The position numbers were made by a program, and so were the translations under genes. From Alkalihalobacillus pseudalcaliphilus (GTDB lineage: Bacteria > Bacillota > Bacilli > Bacillales > Bacillaceae_D), in assembly GCA_001038565.1 (NCBI GenBank), contig LFJO01000007.1:1-64000 (forward strand): DNA of 64,000 nucleotides, read 5' to 3'. Of this stretch, positions 10,597-19,943 are shown piece by piece (position 1 is the first letter of the stretch; every line of letters begins with the position of its first letter). The notes beneath the pieces are model-generated. The model worked only from the letters and a program-made list of their open reading frames with translations, was not told the DNA's origin and did not search any database.

Positions 10597-11283
10597 ATGG
10601 GATACAGTCTCGTTTTGTTGGCAGCAGGCCAAGGTAAACGGATGCAGGCAGGGAGAAATAAGCTATTCATTGAACTTAAAGGAAAACCTCTCATTACTTA
10701 TACACTCAAAGCTTTTGAAGAAGATGAATGGTGTGAAGAGATCATAATCGTGGCTCATCAAGATGAAATAGATATACTGAAACAGATTGTTCGGGATTTT
10801 CATTATGAAAAGGTCAAAGTCATTTTGGTAGGGGGGGCGGAAAGACAAGATAGTGTTAGAGTAGGCATCGCAGCTATTGATATGGAAAAAATCGTACTCA
10901 TTCATGATGGAGCAAGACCGTTTGTAAAAAAAGCGTATGTCCATCAACTAATCGCTAAAACCGAAGAAGTAGGGGCGGCTATTTTGGCGGTTCCAACGAA
11001 AGAAACGATTAAAGAGGTTCATCAGCAACGTGTGAGCAAAACGTTAGAGCGTCGGTTGCTTTGGAATGTACAAACACCTCAAGCTTTTCAATTACCCATC
11101 ATTCAAGAAGCTCATCAACAAGCATTACAAGAAGGTCGAATAGGAACGGATGATGCAAGCTTAGTTGAATGGGTCAAGCACCCAGTTGCGATTGTTGAGG
11201 GAGATTATTATAATATTAAGATTACAACACCAGAGGATTTATTATTTGCAGAGGCGATCCTAGAGAGGGAAGTGAGGGAATAG
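10597..11283 (+). CDS. ispD: 2-C-methyl-D-erythritol 4-phosphate cytidylyltransferase
   Basis: Third step of the MEP isoprenoid pathway: MEP plus CTP to CDP-ME. The ATG at 10597 gives 228 residues, the usual length; the frame is open further upstream to 10537, but that would add a non-conserved tail and has no ribosome-binding site. Motifs: nucleotide-binding [10 protein letters not shown] (about 7-16) with K22, DGARPF (about 107-112), and the late [14 protein letters not shown]. An extended -10 (TG at 10554, TAAAAT at 10557-10562) may start the transcript. ispF follows after 1 bp. Confidence 0.96.
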   Translation: MGYSLVLLAAGQGKRMQAGRNKLFIELKGKPLITYTLKAFEEDEWCEEIIIVAHQDEIDILKQIVRDFHYEKVKVILVGGAERQDSVRVGIAAIDMEKIVLIHDGARPFVKKAYVHQLIAKTEEVGAAILAVPTKETIKEVHQQRVSKTLERRLLWNVQTPQAFQLPIIQEAHQQALQEGRIGTDDASLVEWVKHPVAIVEGDYYNIKITTPEDLLFAEAILEREVRE

Positions 11284-11284
11284 C

Positions 11285-11764
11285 ATGTTCAGAATTGGAC
11301 AAGGTTTTGATGTGCATCAGCTTGTGGAAGGTAGACCTTTAATCTTAGGAGGTATAACCATTCCTTATGAGAAAGGGCTACTTGGACATTCTGATGCCGA
11401 TGTTTTATTACATACGATTGCGGATGCTGCTTTAGGTGCGATAGCAGAGGGCGATATTGGGAAGCATTTCCCTGATACGTCAGCAGAATTTAAAGATGCT
11501 GATTCAGCAAAGCTATTAATGGATGTTTGGAAATTAGTGAAGGATAAAGGCTATGTATTAGGTAATCTTGACTGTACAATTATTGCCCAAATGCCGAAAA
11601 TGGCCCCTCATATACAAGAAATGAGAACAAGAATTGCTACTTTACTGGAAGCAGACTTGGAACAAATTAATGTAAAAGCAACAACAACAGAGAAATTGGG
11701 TTTCACGGGTAGAGGAGAAGGTATTGCGTCACAAGCGGTTATTTTGTTAACAAAACAGTCTTGA
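11285..11764 (+). CDS. ispF: 2-C-methyl-D-erythritol 2,4-cyclodiphosphate synthase
   Basis: Fifth MEP-pathway enzyme, cyclising CDP-ME 2-phosphate with loss of CMP. The 159 residues match the trimeric family. Metal ligands are visible in FDVHQL (D8, H10) and [10 protein letters not shown] (H42). The C-terminal [15 protein letters not shown] block forms the CDP pocket. Tightly coupled to ispD (1-bp gap). Confidence 0.97.
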   Translation: MFRIGQGFDVHQLVEGRPLILGGITIPYEKGLLGHSDADVLLHTIADAALGAIAEGDIGKHFPDTSAEFKDADSAKLLMDVWKLVKDKGYVLGNLDCTIIAQMPKMAPHIQEMRTRIATLLEADLEQINVKATTTEKLGFTGRGEGIASQAVILLTKQS

Positions 11765-11791
11765 CGACCAGCCTTAAGTTGGTGCTACAAT
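11761..11791 (+). promoter_or_regulatory. Promoter of gltX
   Basis: TTGACG (11761-11766) overlaps the ispF stop codon; TACAAT at 11786-11791 has an upstream TGC (extended -10). The 19-bp spacer is long, which the extended -10 may compensate. Confidence 0.65.
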
Positions 11792-11843
11792 AAGAAAAGT
11801 GAAAAAGCGATTAGGCTTGATACAGAAACGGAGAGTGTAGAGA

Positions 11844-13298
11844 ATGACTAAGGAAGTTCGTGTTCGTTTTGCTCCTAGTCCGACTGGACATTTACATATT
11901 GGTGGGGCTCGTTCTGCTTTATTTAATTATTTATATGCAAAAAATCAAGGCGGTAAGTTTGTTCTGCGTATTGAGGACACAGACCAAGCCCGTAATGTTG
12001 AAACAGCGATGGAGAAATTATTAGATAGTATGAAATGGCTCGGTATAGACTGGGATGAGAGTGTTGATGTTGGTGGTCCTTATGGTCCTTACCGTAGCAT
12101 GGAAAGAATGGATGTATATACCCAACACCTTAATAAGCTGTTAGAAGAAGGAAAGGCGTACTACTGTTATATGACGGAGGAGGAGTTACAAGCGGAGCGA
12201 GATGCACAGCTTGCTCGTGGTGAAATGCCTCGTTATAGTGGCCGGGACCGTGATTTAACAGAGGAACAACGACAAGCTTATGAAGCGAAAGGATTAAAGC
12301 CTGTTATTCGTTTCCGTGTTCCGGGAGGTCAGGTTATTAAGATTTCGGACTCAGTTCGTGGTGAAGTATCTTTTGAATCTGATGGAATTGGTGATTTTGT
12401 TATTGCTCGTAAAGACGGTGTACCGATGTATAACTTTGCCGTTGTCATTGATGATCACTTCATGAAGATTAGCCATGTTATCCGTGGTGAAGAGCATTTA
12501 TCGAATACACCAAGACAAGTGATGCTTTTTGAAGCGTTTGGATTTGAAGTCCCTACTTTTGCTCATGCATCATTAATATTAAATGCTGATCGTCAAAAGA
12601 TGAGTAAGCGTGATGAGTCCATTATTCAGTTTGTTGAACAATATAAGGATTTAGGGTATTTACCAGAAGCGATTGTTAATTTCCTTGCTCTACTGGGCTG
12701 GTCGCCTGTTGGTGAGGAAGAAATTTTCTCATTAAAAGAATTAGAGGAACAGTTTAGCCTCGAGCGAGTATCAAAGTCGCCAGCTGTTTTTGACACAGGA
12801 AAATTAGCTTGGATGAATAATCAGTATATGAAAAAAGCGGATATCGATCGTGTATTAGCGTTGACCATACCACACTTACAGAAGGCTGGTAGGTTACCAG
12901 AAGAGATGTCACCGGAGCAAGCGCGATGGGTGGAACGTCTTGTGAGCTTATATCAAGAACAACTTCATTACGGAGCAGAAATTGTTGAGCTAACAGAGTT
13001 GTTCTTTAAAACAGAAATTGAGTATAATGAAGAGGCTCAGTCTGTGCTAGATGAAGAGCAGGTGCCAGAAGTCATGGGTGGCTTTTTACAAGAAATAGAG
13101 AAATTAGATGAATTTGTTGCAGCTAACATCAAAGGTGCAATTAAAGCAACTCAAAAAGCAACAGGATATAAAGGGAAAAAGTTATTTATGCCAATTCGTG
13201 TGGCTACAACAGGTCAAACACACGGTCCAGAGCTTGCCGATTCCATCGAACTATTAGGTAAAGAAGTTGTAATAGCCCGCCTAAACAAATTAGTATAA
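11844..13298 (+). CDS. gltX: Glutamyl-tRNA synthetase
   Basis: Charges tRNA-Glu; in Bacillus the enzyme is non-discriminating and also charges tRNA-Gln for later amidation by GatCAB. 484 residues. The class I signatures are present: the HIGH-type HLHIGG (about 17-22) and KMSKRD (about 253-258). The start at 11844 follows GGAGAG at good distance. Stands between the MEP genes and the cysteine T-box operon, with its own promoter. Confidence 0.97.
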   Translation: MTKEVRVRFAPSPTGHLHIGGARSALFNYLYAKNQGGKFVLRIEDTDQARNVETAMEKLLDSMKWLGIDWDESVDVGGPYGPYRSMERMDVYTQHLNKLLEEGKAYYCYMTEEELQAERDAQLARGEMPRYSGRDRDLTEEQRQAYEAKGLKPVIRFRVPGGQVIKISDSVRGEVSFESDGIGDFVIARKDGVPMYNFAVVIDDHFMKISHVIRGEEHLSNTPRQVMLFEAFGFEVPTFAHASLILNADRQKMSKRDESIIQFVEQYKDLGYLPEAIVNFLALLGWSPVGEEEIFSLKELEEQFSLERVSKSPAVFDTGKLAWMNNQYMKKADIDRVLALTIPHLQKAGRLPEEMSPEQARWVERLVSLYQEQLHYGAEIVELTELFFKTEIEYNEEAQSVLDEEQVPEVMGGFLQEIEKLDEFVAANIKGAIKATQKATGYKGKKLFMPIRVATTGQTHGPELADSIELLGKEVVIARLNKLV

Positions 13299-13412
13299 AC
13301 GCATCAAGTAATTTCGCATACTATAAGAATTAAAAAATATAAAAAATAAACATGTATGAAGTTGTTTGTTAGTTGTAATTGAGAAAATGAGCAGTACTCA
13401 GCAGACCAAACA

Positions 13413-13531
13413 TGCGGAGACTCCTATGGGACATAGTGGCGGGCTGAAATCCACTGGCTGTGCCAGTTAGTTCAGTGCCACCCCGCAGGACGCCGAGCAT
13501 AATTTTCGGTAGCGACAGTAACGCTCTATGT
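13413..13531. repeat. Bacillaceae-type intergenic palindromic element
   Basis: The stretch starts with a GCGGAGACTCCT motif and later has CCCCGCAGGACGC, the hallmarks of a dispersed element common in Bacillaceae intergenic regions. It folds into nested arms: GTGGC/GCCAC (13436-13440 with 13477-13481), CTGAA/TTCAG (13444-13448 with 13471-13475) and ACTGGC/GCCAGT (13453-13458 with 13462-13467). Family assignment is from memory of similar sequences. Confidence 0.5.
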
Positions 13532-13564
13532 TCGCACTAACTTTCATACAAAATACATTTATAT

Positions 13565-13836
13565 ATGATGAACGTGTTGAGAGGGAGTGTTACAAGCTCC
13601 TTTCGTTGAAAGAGAGGATTACCGATGGCTGAAAGTAATCTAACGAAAGACTTGTATACGTGCACCCTTGAGCCTTTCCTTGAACTTGATTAGTAGGGGA
13701 GAGCGTGTAGCGACGTTATACGCCAAAAAGAGAAGATGATCCGACTTAAAAAGCAAAACTACTTTTGGATCATTAAACAGAGTGGAACCGTGCGCGAGCG
13801 CCTCTGTGCATGTAAGAATGCATAGAGGCGTTTTTA
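13565..13836 (+). promoter_or_regulatory. T-box leader (cysteine) of cysE-cysS
   Basis: The T-box core GTGGAACCGTGCG lies at 13782-13794, directly followed by the competing terminator. Upstream is a stem I-like region with the GGCTGAAAG motif (13627-13635), and a candidate UGC specifier codon at 13661-13663 followed by A. UGC is a cysteine codon, matching the downstream cysE and cysS. Uncharged tRNA-Cys would bind and favour the antiterminator. Confidence 0.88.
13799..13835 (+). terminator. T-box terminator
   Basis: A 13-bp stem (13799-13811 with 13818-13830, one mismatch) and TTTTT. The left arm overlaps the antiterminator side, as expected for a T-box switch. Confidence 0.88.
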
Positions 13837-13868
13837 TTATGAGTTGAGCGAGCTTTCGGGGGGAGTGA

Positions 13869-14525
13869 GTGGAGTTGAAAAAAGTATTTAGAACATTACT
13901 AAGTGATTTAGATGTTGTTTTTGATCGCGATCCAGCAGCAAGAAGTCGGTTTGAGGTCATTTTTACTTATTCGGGTGTGCATGCCATTTGGATGCATCGT
14001 TTCGCTCATTGGTTGTGGAAAAAGAAGTTTTATTTCATCGGTAGATTATTATCACAGGTGAATCGTTTTATCACAGGTATTGAAATTCACCCTGGTGCAG
14101 TGATAGGGCAACGAGTGTTTATTGACCACGGTATGGGTGTGGTTATTGGTGAAACATGTGAAATAGGAAATGATGTCACCATATACCAAGGAGTGACATT
14201 AGGTGGAACAGGTAAGGAGAAGGGGAAACGACATCCAACGGTTGCTGATGGTGTATTAATTGCCTCAGGGGCAAAAATCTTAGGATCTTTTACCATTGGT
14301 GAAAACGCTAGAGTAGGAGCAGGCTCCGTCGTCTTAAAAGAAGTACCCCCTAATTCAACGGTTGTTGGAATTCCGGGTAAAATCGTGGTCCAAGATGGTA
14401 TTAAAGTAGAGCAAAGCTTGAATCATCACATGTTACCAGATCCAATTGCTGATAAATTGAAAGAGCTAGAGGAAGAAATCCTTTCCTTAAGAAAAGAGCT
14501 TAGAAGCAAACAAAATGAGGAATAA
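13869..14525 (+). CDS. cysE: Serine O-acetyltransferase
   Basis: Makes O-acetylserine from serine and acetyl-CoA, the first committed step to cysteine. 218 residues; the second half is a left-handed beta-helix of hexapeptide repeats (about 70-185) with the catalytic [10 protein letters not shown] block and the [12 protein letters not shown] loop. The GTG at 13869 is chosen; a TTG two codons later at 13875 is equally possible. Controlled by the T-box upstream; cysS follows 131 bp later. Confidence 0.95.
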   Translation: MELKKVFRTLLSDLDVVFDRDPAARSRFEVIFTYSGVHAIWMHRFAHWLWKKKFYFIGRLLSQVNRFITGIEIHPGAVIGQRVFIDHGMGVVIGETCEIGNDVTIYQGVTLGGTGKEKGKRHPTVADGVLIASGAKILGSFTIGENARVGAGSVVLKEVPPNSTVVGIPGKIVVQDGIKVEQSLNHHMLPDPIADKLKELEEEILSLRKELRSKQNEE

Positions 14526-14656
14526 GAATGGTAACTAACCGTTTCTTTTCTGCTCATAACGACCATAATAAGAACGAATGAATCGATCGTGAATATATTA
14601 ATTAGTCAAATGACGGTTTAAAGAGTGCAAGAGATGATTATAAAGGAGAAATTCGT

Positions 14657-16054
14657 ATGGCAATAAAGCTTTACAACAGTTTAACGAAAAAGAAGGAAGC
14701 GTTTATACCTCTTGAAGAAGGTAAGGTCAAGATGTATGTATGTGGACCAACGGTTTATAACTACATTCATATTGGTAATGCGAGACCACCGATTGTGTAT
14801 GATGTAGTCCGCAATTATTTGAAATACCGTGGTTACGAAGTGAATTTTGTTTCTAACTTCACGGATGTCGATGATAAAATTATTAAAGCAGCGAACGAAC
14901 TAGGTGAAGACGTATTTGAAGTGGCCAATAAATTTATTGAGGCTTATCACGAAGATACATGTGCCTTAGGTGTGAATAAGGCCGATCATCATCCTCGCGT
15001 AACAGAAACGATTCCGGAAATCATCGAATTTATTGAGAAACTGATTAACAAAGGCTATGCCTATGAAGCTGATGGCGATGTATACTATCGTACTAGAAAA
15101 TTTAAGGATTATGGAAAATTATCTTCACAATCGATTGAGGATTTGCGTTCTGGCGCACGTATTAAAGTAGATGAGCGAAAAGAGGATCCATTAGACTTTG
15201 CGTTATGGAAGGATGTTAAAGAAGGAGAGATCTCTTGGGAAAGCCCTTGGGGGCATGGTAGACCAGGGTGGCACATTGAATGCTCCGCTATGGTGAAAAA
15301 ATATTTAGGTGAGACGATTGATATTCATGCAGGTGGTCAAGATTTAACGTTTCCACATCATGAAAATGAAATTGCACAATCGGAAGCATTAACAGAAAAA
15401 CCGATGGCTAATTATTGGCTGCACAATGGATTTATTAATATTGATAATGAAAAAATGTCGAAGTCGCTCGGGAATTTTGTTTTGGCACATGACATGATTC
15501 AACAGCATTCTCCAGAAGTCATTCGTTTTTTCATGCTGACTGCTCATTACCGTAGTCCGATTAACTTTAGTGATGAATTATTAGAGGGAGCCAAACGAGG
15601 TCTTGAGCGCTTAAAAGGAGCTAGACAAAGCTTAGTGCACCGCTTAGAAAAATCAGCTAATTATGGAGAAGAAGCTGAGTGGCTTGAAAAGATCGAGGGA
15701 GCGAAAGAAGCATTTATTGAAGAAATGGACGATGATTTCAATACTGCCAATGGGATTTCAGTGATGTTTGAGTTAGCAAAAGAAGCGAATCGTTATTTAC
15801 GCGAAGAACAAACATCTGAACGGGTTCTTCAAGCTTTTATTGAGCGTTTAGATGAACTTGCATCGGTGCTAGGCTTGCAATTGGCTACAGAAGAAGAGAT
15901 CTTGGATGAAGAAATTGATGAGCTAATTATACAGAGAAATCAAGCAAGAGTAGACAAGGATTTTGCACGTGCTGATGAAATCAGAGATTTTCTAAAAGAA
16001 AAAGGAATTCTCTTAGAGGATACGGCACAGGGGGTTCGTTGGAAACGTGGATAA
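14657..16054 (+). CDS. cysS: Cysteinyl-tRNA synthetase
   Basis: Charges tRNA-Cys. 465 residues with the class I motifs HIGN (about 38-41) and KMSKS (about 266-270). The zinc site that selects cysteine is complete: C29 in VCGPTVYN, the Cys of IECSAM, and the His pair of PHHENE. AAAGGAG lies 8 bases before the ATG. Co-transcribed with cysE, so the tRNA-Cys-sensing T-box controls both cysteine supply and charging. Confidence 0.97.
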   Translation: MAIKLYNSLTKKKEAFIPLEEGKVKMYVCGPTVYNYIHIGNARPPIVYDVVRNYLKYRGYEVNFVSNFTDVDDKIIKAANELGEDVFEVANKFIEAYHEDTCALGVNKADHHPRVTETIPEIIEFIEKLINKGYAYEADGDVYYRTRKFKDYGKLSSQSIEDLRSGARIKVDERKEDPLDFALWKDVKEGEISWESPWGHGRPGWHIECSAMVKKYLGETIDIHAGGQDLTFPHHENEIAQSEALTEKPMANYWLHNGFINIDNEKMSKSLGNFVLAHDMIQQHSPEVIRFFMLTAHYRSPINFSDELLEGAKRGLERLKGARQSLVHRLEKSANYGEEAEWLEKIEGAKEAFIEEMDDDFNTANGISVMFELAKEANRYLREEQTSERVLQAFIERLDELASVLGLQLATEEEILDEEIDELIIQRNQARVDKDFARADEIRDFLKEKGILLEDTAQGVRWKRG

Positions 16055-16055
16055 T

Positions 16056-16478
16056 ATGAAATTAATGGAGCCAACAATTGATTTAAAGCAATTAAACCCG
16101 CTCGCCCTTGCTTATATGGGCGACGCGGTTTTAGATATGTATGTCCGCTATCAATTAATTGCTGAAGGGAAAGTTCGGCCACACCAGCTGCATAAGGAAG
16201 CGACGAGTTATGTCTCCGCCAAAGCACAAGCAATGATGGTACGATCATTACTTGACGAAGGGTTTTTAACAGCGCAGGAAGTTGCCGTTGTTAAGAGAGG
16301 CCGGAATGCCAAGTCAGGTTCTGTCCCTAAAAATACAGATGTTCAGACATATCGTTATGCCACTGCACTTGAGGCATTACTAGGCTATCTATATGTACTG
16401 GGTGAAAAAGAGAGATTAGATGAAGTCGTTGGACAGGCACTAGCTACTTTCAAAAATACCGAGGAGGTGGGCCCATGA
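16056..16478 (+). CDS. mrnC: Mini-ribonuclease III (23S rRNA maturation)
   Basis: Mini-III is an RNase III catalytic domain without the dsRNA-binding domain; it matures the ends of 23S rRNA. 140 residues from ATG 16056 (a GTG at 16047, overlapping cysS, would add three). The signature [15 protein letters not shown], with the catalytic acidic residues, sits near the N terminus, and RGRNAK and the ALLGYLY helix follow. Its last bases overlap rlmB by 4 nt (ATGA), so translation is coupled. Confidence 0.94.
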   Translation: MKLMEPTIDLKQLNPLALAYMGDAVLDMYVRYQLIAEGKVRPHQLHKEATSYVSAKAQAMMVRSLLDEGFLTAQEVAVVKRGRNAKSGSVPKNTDVQTYRYATALEALLGYLYVLGEKERLDEVVGQALATFKNTEEVGP

Positions 16479-17221
16479 GTGAAGAGTTTATTGTCGGTAA
16501 AAACCCTGTAATAGAAGCATTGCGATCAGGCCATACGATTAACAAGATATGGATTGCTGAAGGTGCACAAAAAGGCCAAATGGCAAAAGTGATAGACTTA
16601 GCCAAACAACAGAAGGTATTGGTCCAGCAAGCACCAAAACGTAAGTTAGAGCAACTAGTGAAAACGACCAATCATCAAGGGGTTGTCGCTTCTATTGCTG
16701 CCTATGAGTATAAAGAGGTAGATGATTTATTTGAGGTTGCTGCAAGCCGTAATGAAGAACCATTTTTCCTTGTATTAGATGAGTTAGAAGATCCACATAA
16801 CTTAGGATCGATATTGCGAACGGCTGATGCAGTAGGTGCGCATGGTGTGATTATTCCTAAACGTCGTGCAGTAGGGCTGACCCAAACCGTTGCCAAAGCA
16901 TCAACAGGAGCGATTGAATATATTCCGGTTGTTCGAGTGACCAATGTGGCAAGGACGATGGACGATTTAAAGAAACGAGGCTTATGGTTTGTTGGAACGG
17001 ATGCAAAAGGCGAACAAGATTATAGACAAGCCTCCTATGATATGCCGATTGGATTAGTGATCGGTAGTGAGGGTAAAGGGATGAGTAGGCTCGTCAAGGA
17101 GAAATGCGACTTCCTCATTCAAATTCCGATGGTTGGTCAGGTTACATCTTTGAATGCGTCTGTTGCAGCAAGCTTATTGATGTATGAAGTATATCGAAAT
17201 CGAAAGCCACTAGGTAAGTGA
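16475..17221 (+). CDS. rlmB: 23S rRNA 2'-O-ribose methyltransferase, RlmB/TrmH family
   Basis: SPOUT-class methyltransferase modifying a 23S rRNA guanosine. 248 residues: an N-terminal substrate-binding domain (about 1-75), then the knotted catalytic domain. The latter has the motifs [22 protein letters not shown] and the final [15 protein letters not shown] that binds AdoMet. GAGGAGGTGG lies before the ATG. Paired with mrnC, another 23S maturation enzyme. Confidence 0.94.
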   Translation: MSEEFIVGKNPVIEALRSGHTINKIWIAEGAQKGQMAKVIDLAKQQKVLVQQAPKRKLEQLVKTTNHQGVVASIAAYEYKEVDDLFEVAASRNEEPFFLVLDELEDPHNLGSILRTADAVGAHGVIIPKRRAVGLTQTVAKASTGAIEYIPVVRVTNVARTMDDLKKRGLWFVGTDAKGEQDYRQASYDMPIGLVIGSEGKGMSRLVKEKCDFLIQIPMVGQVTSLNASVAASLLMYEVYRNRKPLGK

Positions 17222-17228
17222 TAAGAAA

Positions 17229-17738
17229 ATGAAAGATATATTACTTGTCGATGGATACAATATTATAGGTGCGTGGCCGAAGCTGCGCACCTTAAAAGAT
17301 AAGGACCTCGACCTAGCAAGGAATAAGTTAGTTGAAGTGATGGCGGAATACCAAGGGTTTACCGGTTATGAGGTCAAAGTGGTCTTTGATGCCCATATGG
17401 TTGAGGGTGTAGGGAAGAAGTATAAGAATTATCGAGTAGATGTGATTTATACAGGGAAAAATGAAACGGCTGATGAGAGAATTGAAAAGTTAGTTTCGGA
17501 ATTAAAGCGTCTCGATCGCACGATCCATGTGGCAACTTCTGATTTCACTGAACAGTCGATAACGTTTGGAAAAGGGGCTTTGAGGAAGTCAGCGAGAGAG
17601 CTCTTAATTGAAACAGAAATGATGACAAAGGGCATTCATCATGCTGTCGAAAAAACAAGAAAAAGCCAAAGAACGACAAATCTCAAGCTTTCTGATGAAG
17701 TGGCAGAAATTTTTGAAAAATGGCGTCGAGGTTTATAA
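17229..17738 (+). CDS. rae1: Ribosome-dependent mRNA endonuclease Rae1 (YacP, NYN domain)
   Basis: Rae1 enters the ribosomal A site and cleaves certain mRNAs. 169 residues forming a PIN-like NYN domain; the acidic active-site positions are seen in VDGYNIIGAWP (about 6-16), VVFDAH (about 54-59) and ATSDFTEQ. The ATG comes 7 bp after rlmB with only a weak ribosome-binding site (AAGTGATAAG), so coupling to rlmB is likely. Usual Bacillus position before sigH. Confidence 0.93.
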   Translation: MKDILLVDGYNIIGAWPKLRTLKDKDLDLARNKLVEVMAEYQGFTGYEVKVVFDAHMVEGVGKKYKNYRVDVIYTGKNETADERIEKLVSELKRLDRTIHVATSDFTEQSITFGKGALRKSARELLIETEMMTKGIHHAVEKTRKSQRTTNLKLSDEVAEIFEKWRRGL

Positions 17739-17745
17739 AGGGTAG

Positions 17746-17775
17746 TTGACCTTCTCGAAAAGTGTGCTATATAAT
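17746..17775 (+). promoter_or_regulatory. SigA promoter of sigH
   Basis: TTGACC (17746-17751), 18-bp spacer, TATAAT (17770-17775). The region between is A+T rich; AbrB repression, known in B. subtilis, cannot be judged from sequence. Confidence 0.8.
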
Positions 17776-17816
17776 GTTTCTATAATTTAACAGCACCTAG
17801 GTCGGGGGGGATTGTT

Positions 17817-18470
17817 TTGAGCATGGACCTTCAAGAAACTTTAGCAAAGCCGGATTTTAACCAGTTTGATGATGATCAATTAGTAGGACAGGCACGCTTA
17901 GGAGACGGTGCGGCACTTGAATATTTAATTACGAAGTACAAAAATTTTGTTCGGGCAAAAGCTCGATCCTATTTTTTAATAGGTGCCGATCATGAAGATA
18001 TTGTGCAAGAAGGTATGATTGGTCTTTACAAAGCGATCAGAGACTTTAATGGTGAGAAGCTATCATCATTTAAAGCCTTTGCTGAGCTTTGTGTAACGAG
18101 ACAAATTATTACAGCGATCAAAACAGCAACCAGACAAAAACATATCCCATTAAATTCATACGTATCATTGGACAAGCCTTTATACGACGAAGAATCCGAC
18201 CGTACATTACTTGATGTAATATGCGGAACACGTGTAACCAATCCAGAAGAACTTCTAATTAATCAAGAAGAATTTGCAGACATTGAATTGAAAATGGGTG
18301 AGATTTTAAGCGAGCTCGAACAGCAGGTTTTGATGCTTTATTTAGATGGACGTTCCTATCAAGAAATTTCAGAAGATTTAAACCGGCATGTCAAGTCGAT
18401 TGATAATGCACTGCAACGGGTGAAGCGTAAGTTAGAGCGTTATGTGGAGTTAAAAGGTGTGACATTGTAA
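17817..18470 (+). CDS. sigH: RNA polymerase sigma factor SigH
   Basis: Sigma-H drives early sporulation and competence genes. 217 residues. Region 2 is visible as YLITKYKNFVRAKARSY, leading to EDIVQEGMIGLYKAI (core binding and -10 recognition); region 4 as YQEISEDLNRHVKSIDNAL. The TTG at 17817 has a G-rich ribosome-binding site six bases upstream; an ATG two codons later (17823) is possible but badly spaced. Own promoter and own terminator (18493). Confidence 0.96.
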   Translation: MSMDLQETLAKPDFNQFDDDQLVGQARLGDGAALEYLITKYKNFVRAKARSYFLIGADHEDIVQEGMIGLYKAIRDFNGEKLSSFKAFAELCVTRQIITAIKTATRQKHIPLNSYVSLDKPLYDEESDRTLLDVICGTRVTNPEELLINQEEFADIELKMGEILSELEQQVLMLYLDGRSYQEISEDLNRHVKSIDNALQRVKRKLERYVELKGVTL

Positions 18471-18492
18471 ATCAATAAGTCGGAAAGTTCAA

Positions 18493-18540
18493 AAAGCATG
18501 GTGTGAAGTTTAGAACTTTGCACCATGCTTTATGTTTTTA
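18493..18540 (+). terminator. Terminator after sigH
   Basis: A long hairpin: outer arms 18493-18503 and 18521-18531 pair perfectly over 11 bp, and an inner AAGTT/AACTT continues the stem. The T-rich tail is interrupted. Confidence 0.75.
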
Positions 18541-18599
18541 TTTCTCTGTTAGTTACATGTGAAAAATATAAGATACATCGATATAATCTTGAGATTGAA

Positions 18600-18628
18600 T
18601 TGACACCCTATTTTAGCTGTGCTAGAGT
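18600..18628 (+). promoter_or_regulatory. Promoter of rpmG-secE-nusG
   Basis: TTGACA (18600-18605), 17-bp spacer, extended -10 with TGC before TAGAGT (18623-18628). Confidence 0.75.
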
Positions 18629-18670
18629 GAAAATGTATGTATGTACGTCTAAACTGGGGGTGGACAAGTA

Positions 18671-18820
18671 TTGTCAGCAAAAATTGCCCTTGCGTGTAGT
18701 ATCTGTCAATCTCGTAATTATTCAACAAATAAGAATAACCAAAACGAGACAAAACGTTTAGAGATCAAGAAGTTTTGTAAAACCTGTAATGAGCATACGC
18801 TTCATCGGGAAACGAAGTAA
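18671..18820 (+). CDS. rpmG: 50S ribosomal protein L33
   Basis: A 49-codon gene starting at TTG 18671, seven bases after GGGGGTGG. The product begins [17 protein letters not shown] and ends LHRETK, typical of L33. Two Cys pairs (C9/C12 and C36/C39) form a zinc ribbon, so this is the zinc-binding form. Expected position between sigH and secE in Bacillus. A longer ORF in another frame overlaps it and is not real. Confidence 0.95.
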   Translation: MSAKIALACSICQSRNYSTNKNNQNETKRLEIKKFCKTCNEHTLHRETK

Positions 18821-18967
18821 GGCATTCTGATAGATTTGTTGAATGATGGTTTTAGAAATAACTATTTTATTTGGCTTATATGTAAATCAATTACAATAAA
18901 AATACGTAGATCGGAATAGATAATCATACTTTTGTCTATATTGATTGGTGTGTTGGAGGTGTCTCGT

Positions 18968-19162
18968 TTGGCAAACGGTGAAAAAAGTAGTGGCAATTTC
19001 TTTGGCGGTGTTGTACGTGAGATGAAAAGGGTTTCTTGGCCGTCGAGAAAGGAACTCACTCGCTATACAGTTGTAGTTATTGTAACAGTTATCATTATGT
19101 CACTTTTCTTTTGGGCTGTTGATTTAGGGATTTCAGCCATAGTAGAACGATTAGTTGGTTAA
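18968..19162 (+). CDS. secE: Preprotein translocase subunit SecE
   Basis: SecE clamps SecY in the translocon. 64 residues from TTG 18968, preceded by TGGAGGTG; the frame is open upstream but lacks homology there. The amphipathic FFGGVVREMKRVSWPSRKEL stretch and one membrane helix (about 36-55) are characteristic. Followed by nusG as in nearly all bacteria. Confidence 0.95.
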   Translation: MANGEKSSGNFFGGVVREMKRVSWPSRKELTRYTVVVIVTVIIMSLFFWAVDLGISAIVERLVG

Positions 19163-19181
19163 TAAAGTGGTTTAAATAGAT

Positions 19182-19209
19182 AGCCTTAATGAAGTGTTAA
19201 GGCTTTTAT
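19182..19209 (+). terminator. Weak terminator or attenuator between secE and nusG
   Basis: AGCCTTAA/TTAAGGCT (19182-19189 with 19197-19204), a perfect 8-bp stem with a seven-base loop and a short T-rich tail. Probably partial, since nusG has no obvious promoter of its own. Confidence 0.45.
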
Positions 19210-19220
19210 TAAACTCTATG

Positions 19221-19250
19221 AGGAGGGAAGGACGCTACCGTCCTGAAAGC
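19221..19250 (+). promoter_or_regulatory. nusG ribosome-binding region with intervening stem-loop
   Basis: AGGAGGG at 19221-19227 is 23 nt from the ATG at 19251, too far for normal initiation. Between them AGGACG (19229-19234) pairs with CGTCCT (19239-19244) around a CTAC loop. Folding it out leaves about seven to eight unpaired bases between Shine-Dalgarno and ATG, the ideal distance. Confidence 0.6.
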
Positions 19251-19784
19251 ATGGAAAAAAATTGGTATGTTGTTCATACTTACTCTGGGTATGAAAATAA
19301 AGTAAAAGCGAATCTAGAAAAGCGTCTTGAATCGATGGAAATGGCCGATAAAATCTTCCGTGTTCTTGTTCCTGTCGAAGAAGAAACAGAAGTGAAAAAC
19401 GGGAAAAGTAAAACCGTTTCTAGGAAAGTTTTCCCTGGTTATGTACTCGTTGAGATGTTAATGACGGACGATTCCTGGTATGTTGTGCGGAATACGCCAG
19501 GTGTGACTGGTTTCGTTGGTTCGGCTGGTGCGGGATCGAAACCTACAGCGCTAATGCCTGATGAAGTTGATCGCATCCTGAAACAAATGGGTGTAGAGGA
19601 ACCGAAAGCCGAGATTGATTTTGAACTTAAGGAATCAGTGAAGGTGAAAGAAGGTCCGTTCGCTAACTTTGTTGGCTCGATAGAAGAGATTCTTGTCGAC
19701 AAAAAGAAATTAAAAGTGCATGTTAATATGTTTGGTCGTGAAACACCGGTAGAACTAGAGTTTGGACAGGTTGAAAAGATTTAA
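19251..19784 (+). CDS. nusG: Transcription elongation/pausing factor NusG
   Basis: NusG binds RNA polymerase and controls pausing, Rho-dependent termination and coupling to the ribosome. The 177 residues have the NGN domain (starting EKNWYVVHTYSGYENKVK, residues 2-19; VFPGYVLVEM around 60-69) and a C-terminal KOW domain (VKEGPFANFVGSIEEI). The ATG at 19251 is fixed by homology; its ribosome-binding site is displaced behind a small stem-loop. Confidence 0.96.
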   Translation: MEKNWYVVHTYSGYENKVKANLEKRLESMEMADKIFRVLVPVEEETEVKNGKSKTVSRKVFPGYVLVEMLMTDDSWYVVRNTPGVTGFVGSAGAGSKPTALMPDEVDRILKQMGVEEPKAEIDFELKESVKVKEGPFANFVGSIEEILVDKKKLKVHVNMFGRETPVELEFGQVEKI

Positions 19785-19796
19785 TTTGAAAAAAAC

Positions 19797-19825
19797 TTGA
19801 AATTGGTCGGTGAAGATGATAAAAT
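19797..19825 (+). promoter_or_regulatory. Promoter of rplK-rplA
   Basis: TTGAAA (19797-19802), 17-bp spacer, TAAAAT (19820-19825) with an upstream TG (extended -10). It lies upstream of the terminator at 19863, so the new transcript must pass that hairpin. Confidence 0.75.
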
Positions 19826-19862
19826 CGTCATGGTTGATAATGGTTTATTAACATGAGCCAAT

Positions 19863-19888
19863 CGGGTGCATGCATGCATCCGTTTTTT
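19863..19888 (+). terminator. Terminator of nusG / attenuator in the rplK leader
   Basis: CGGGTGCA and TGCATCCG (19863-19870 with 19875-19882) form an 8-bp stem with a TGCA loop and six T. Confidence 0.8.
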
Positions 19889-19943
19889 GAGTGGGAGGGT
19901 GAAGAGCCCGGATACCACATCACGGACTAAGGAGGTGTGTCAC

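Noticed and set aside
18525-18761. 78-codon ORF between sigH and secE
   Set aside because: It overlaps the real rpmG in another frame, crosses the sigH terminator and the rpmG promoter, and has no ribosome-binding site.
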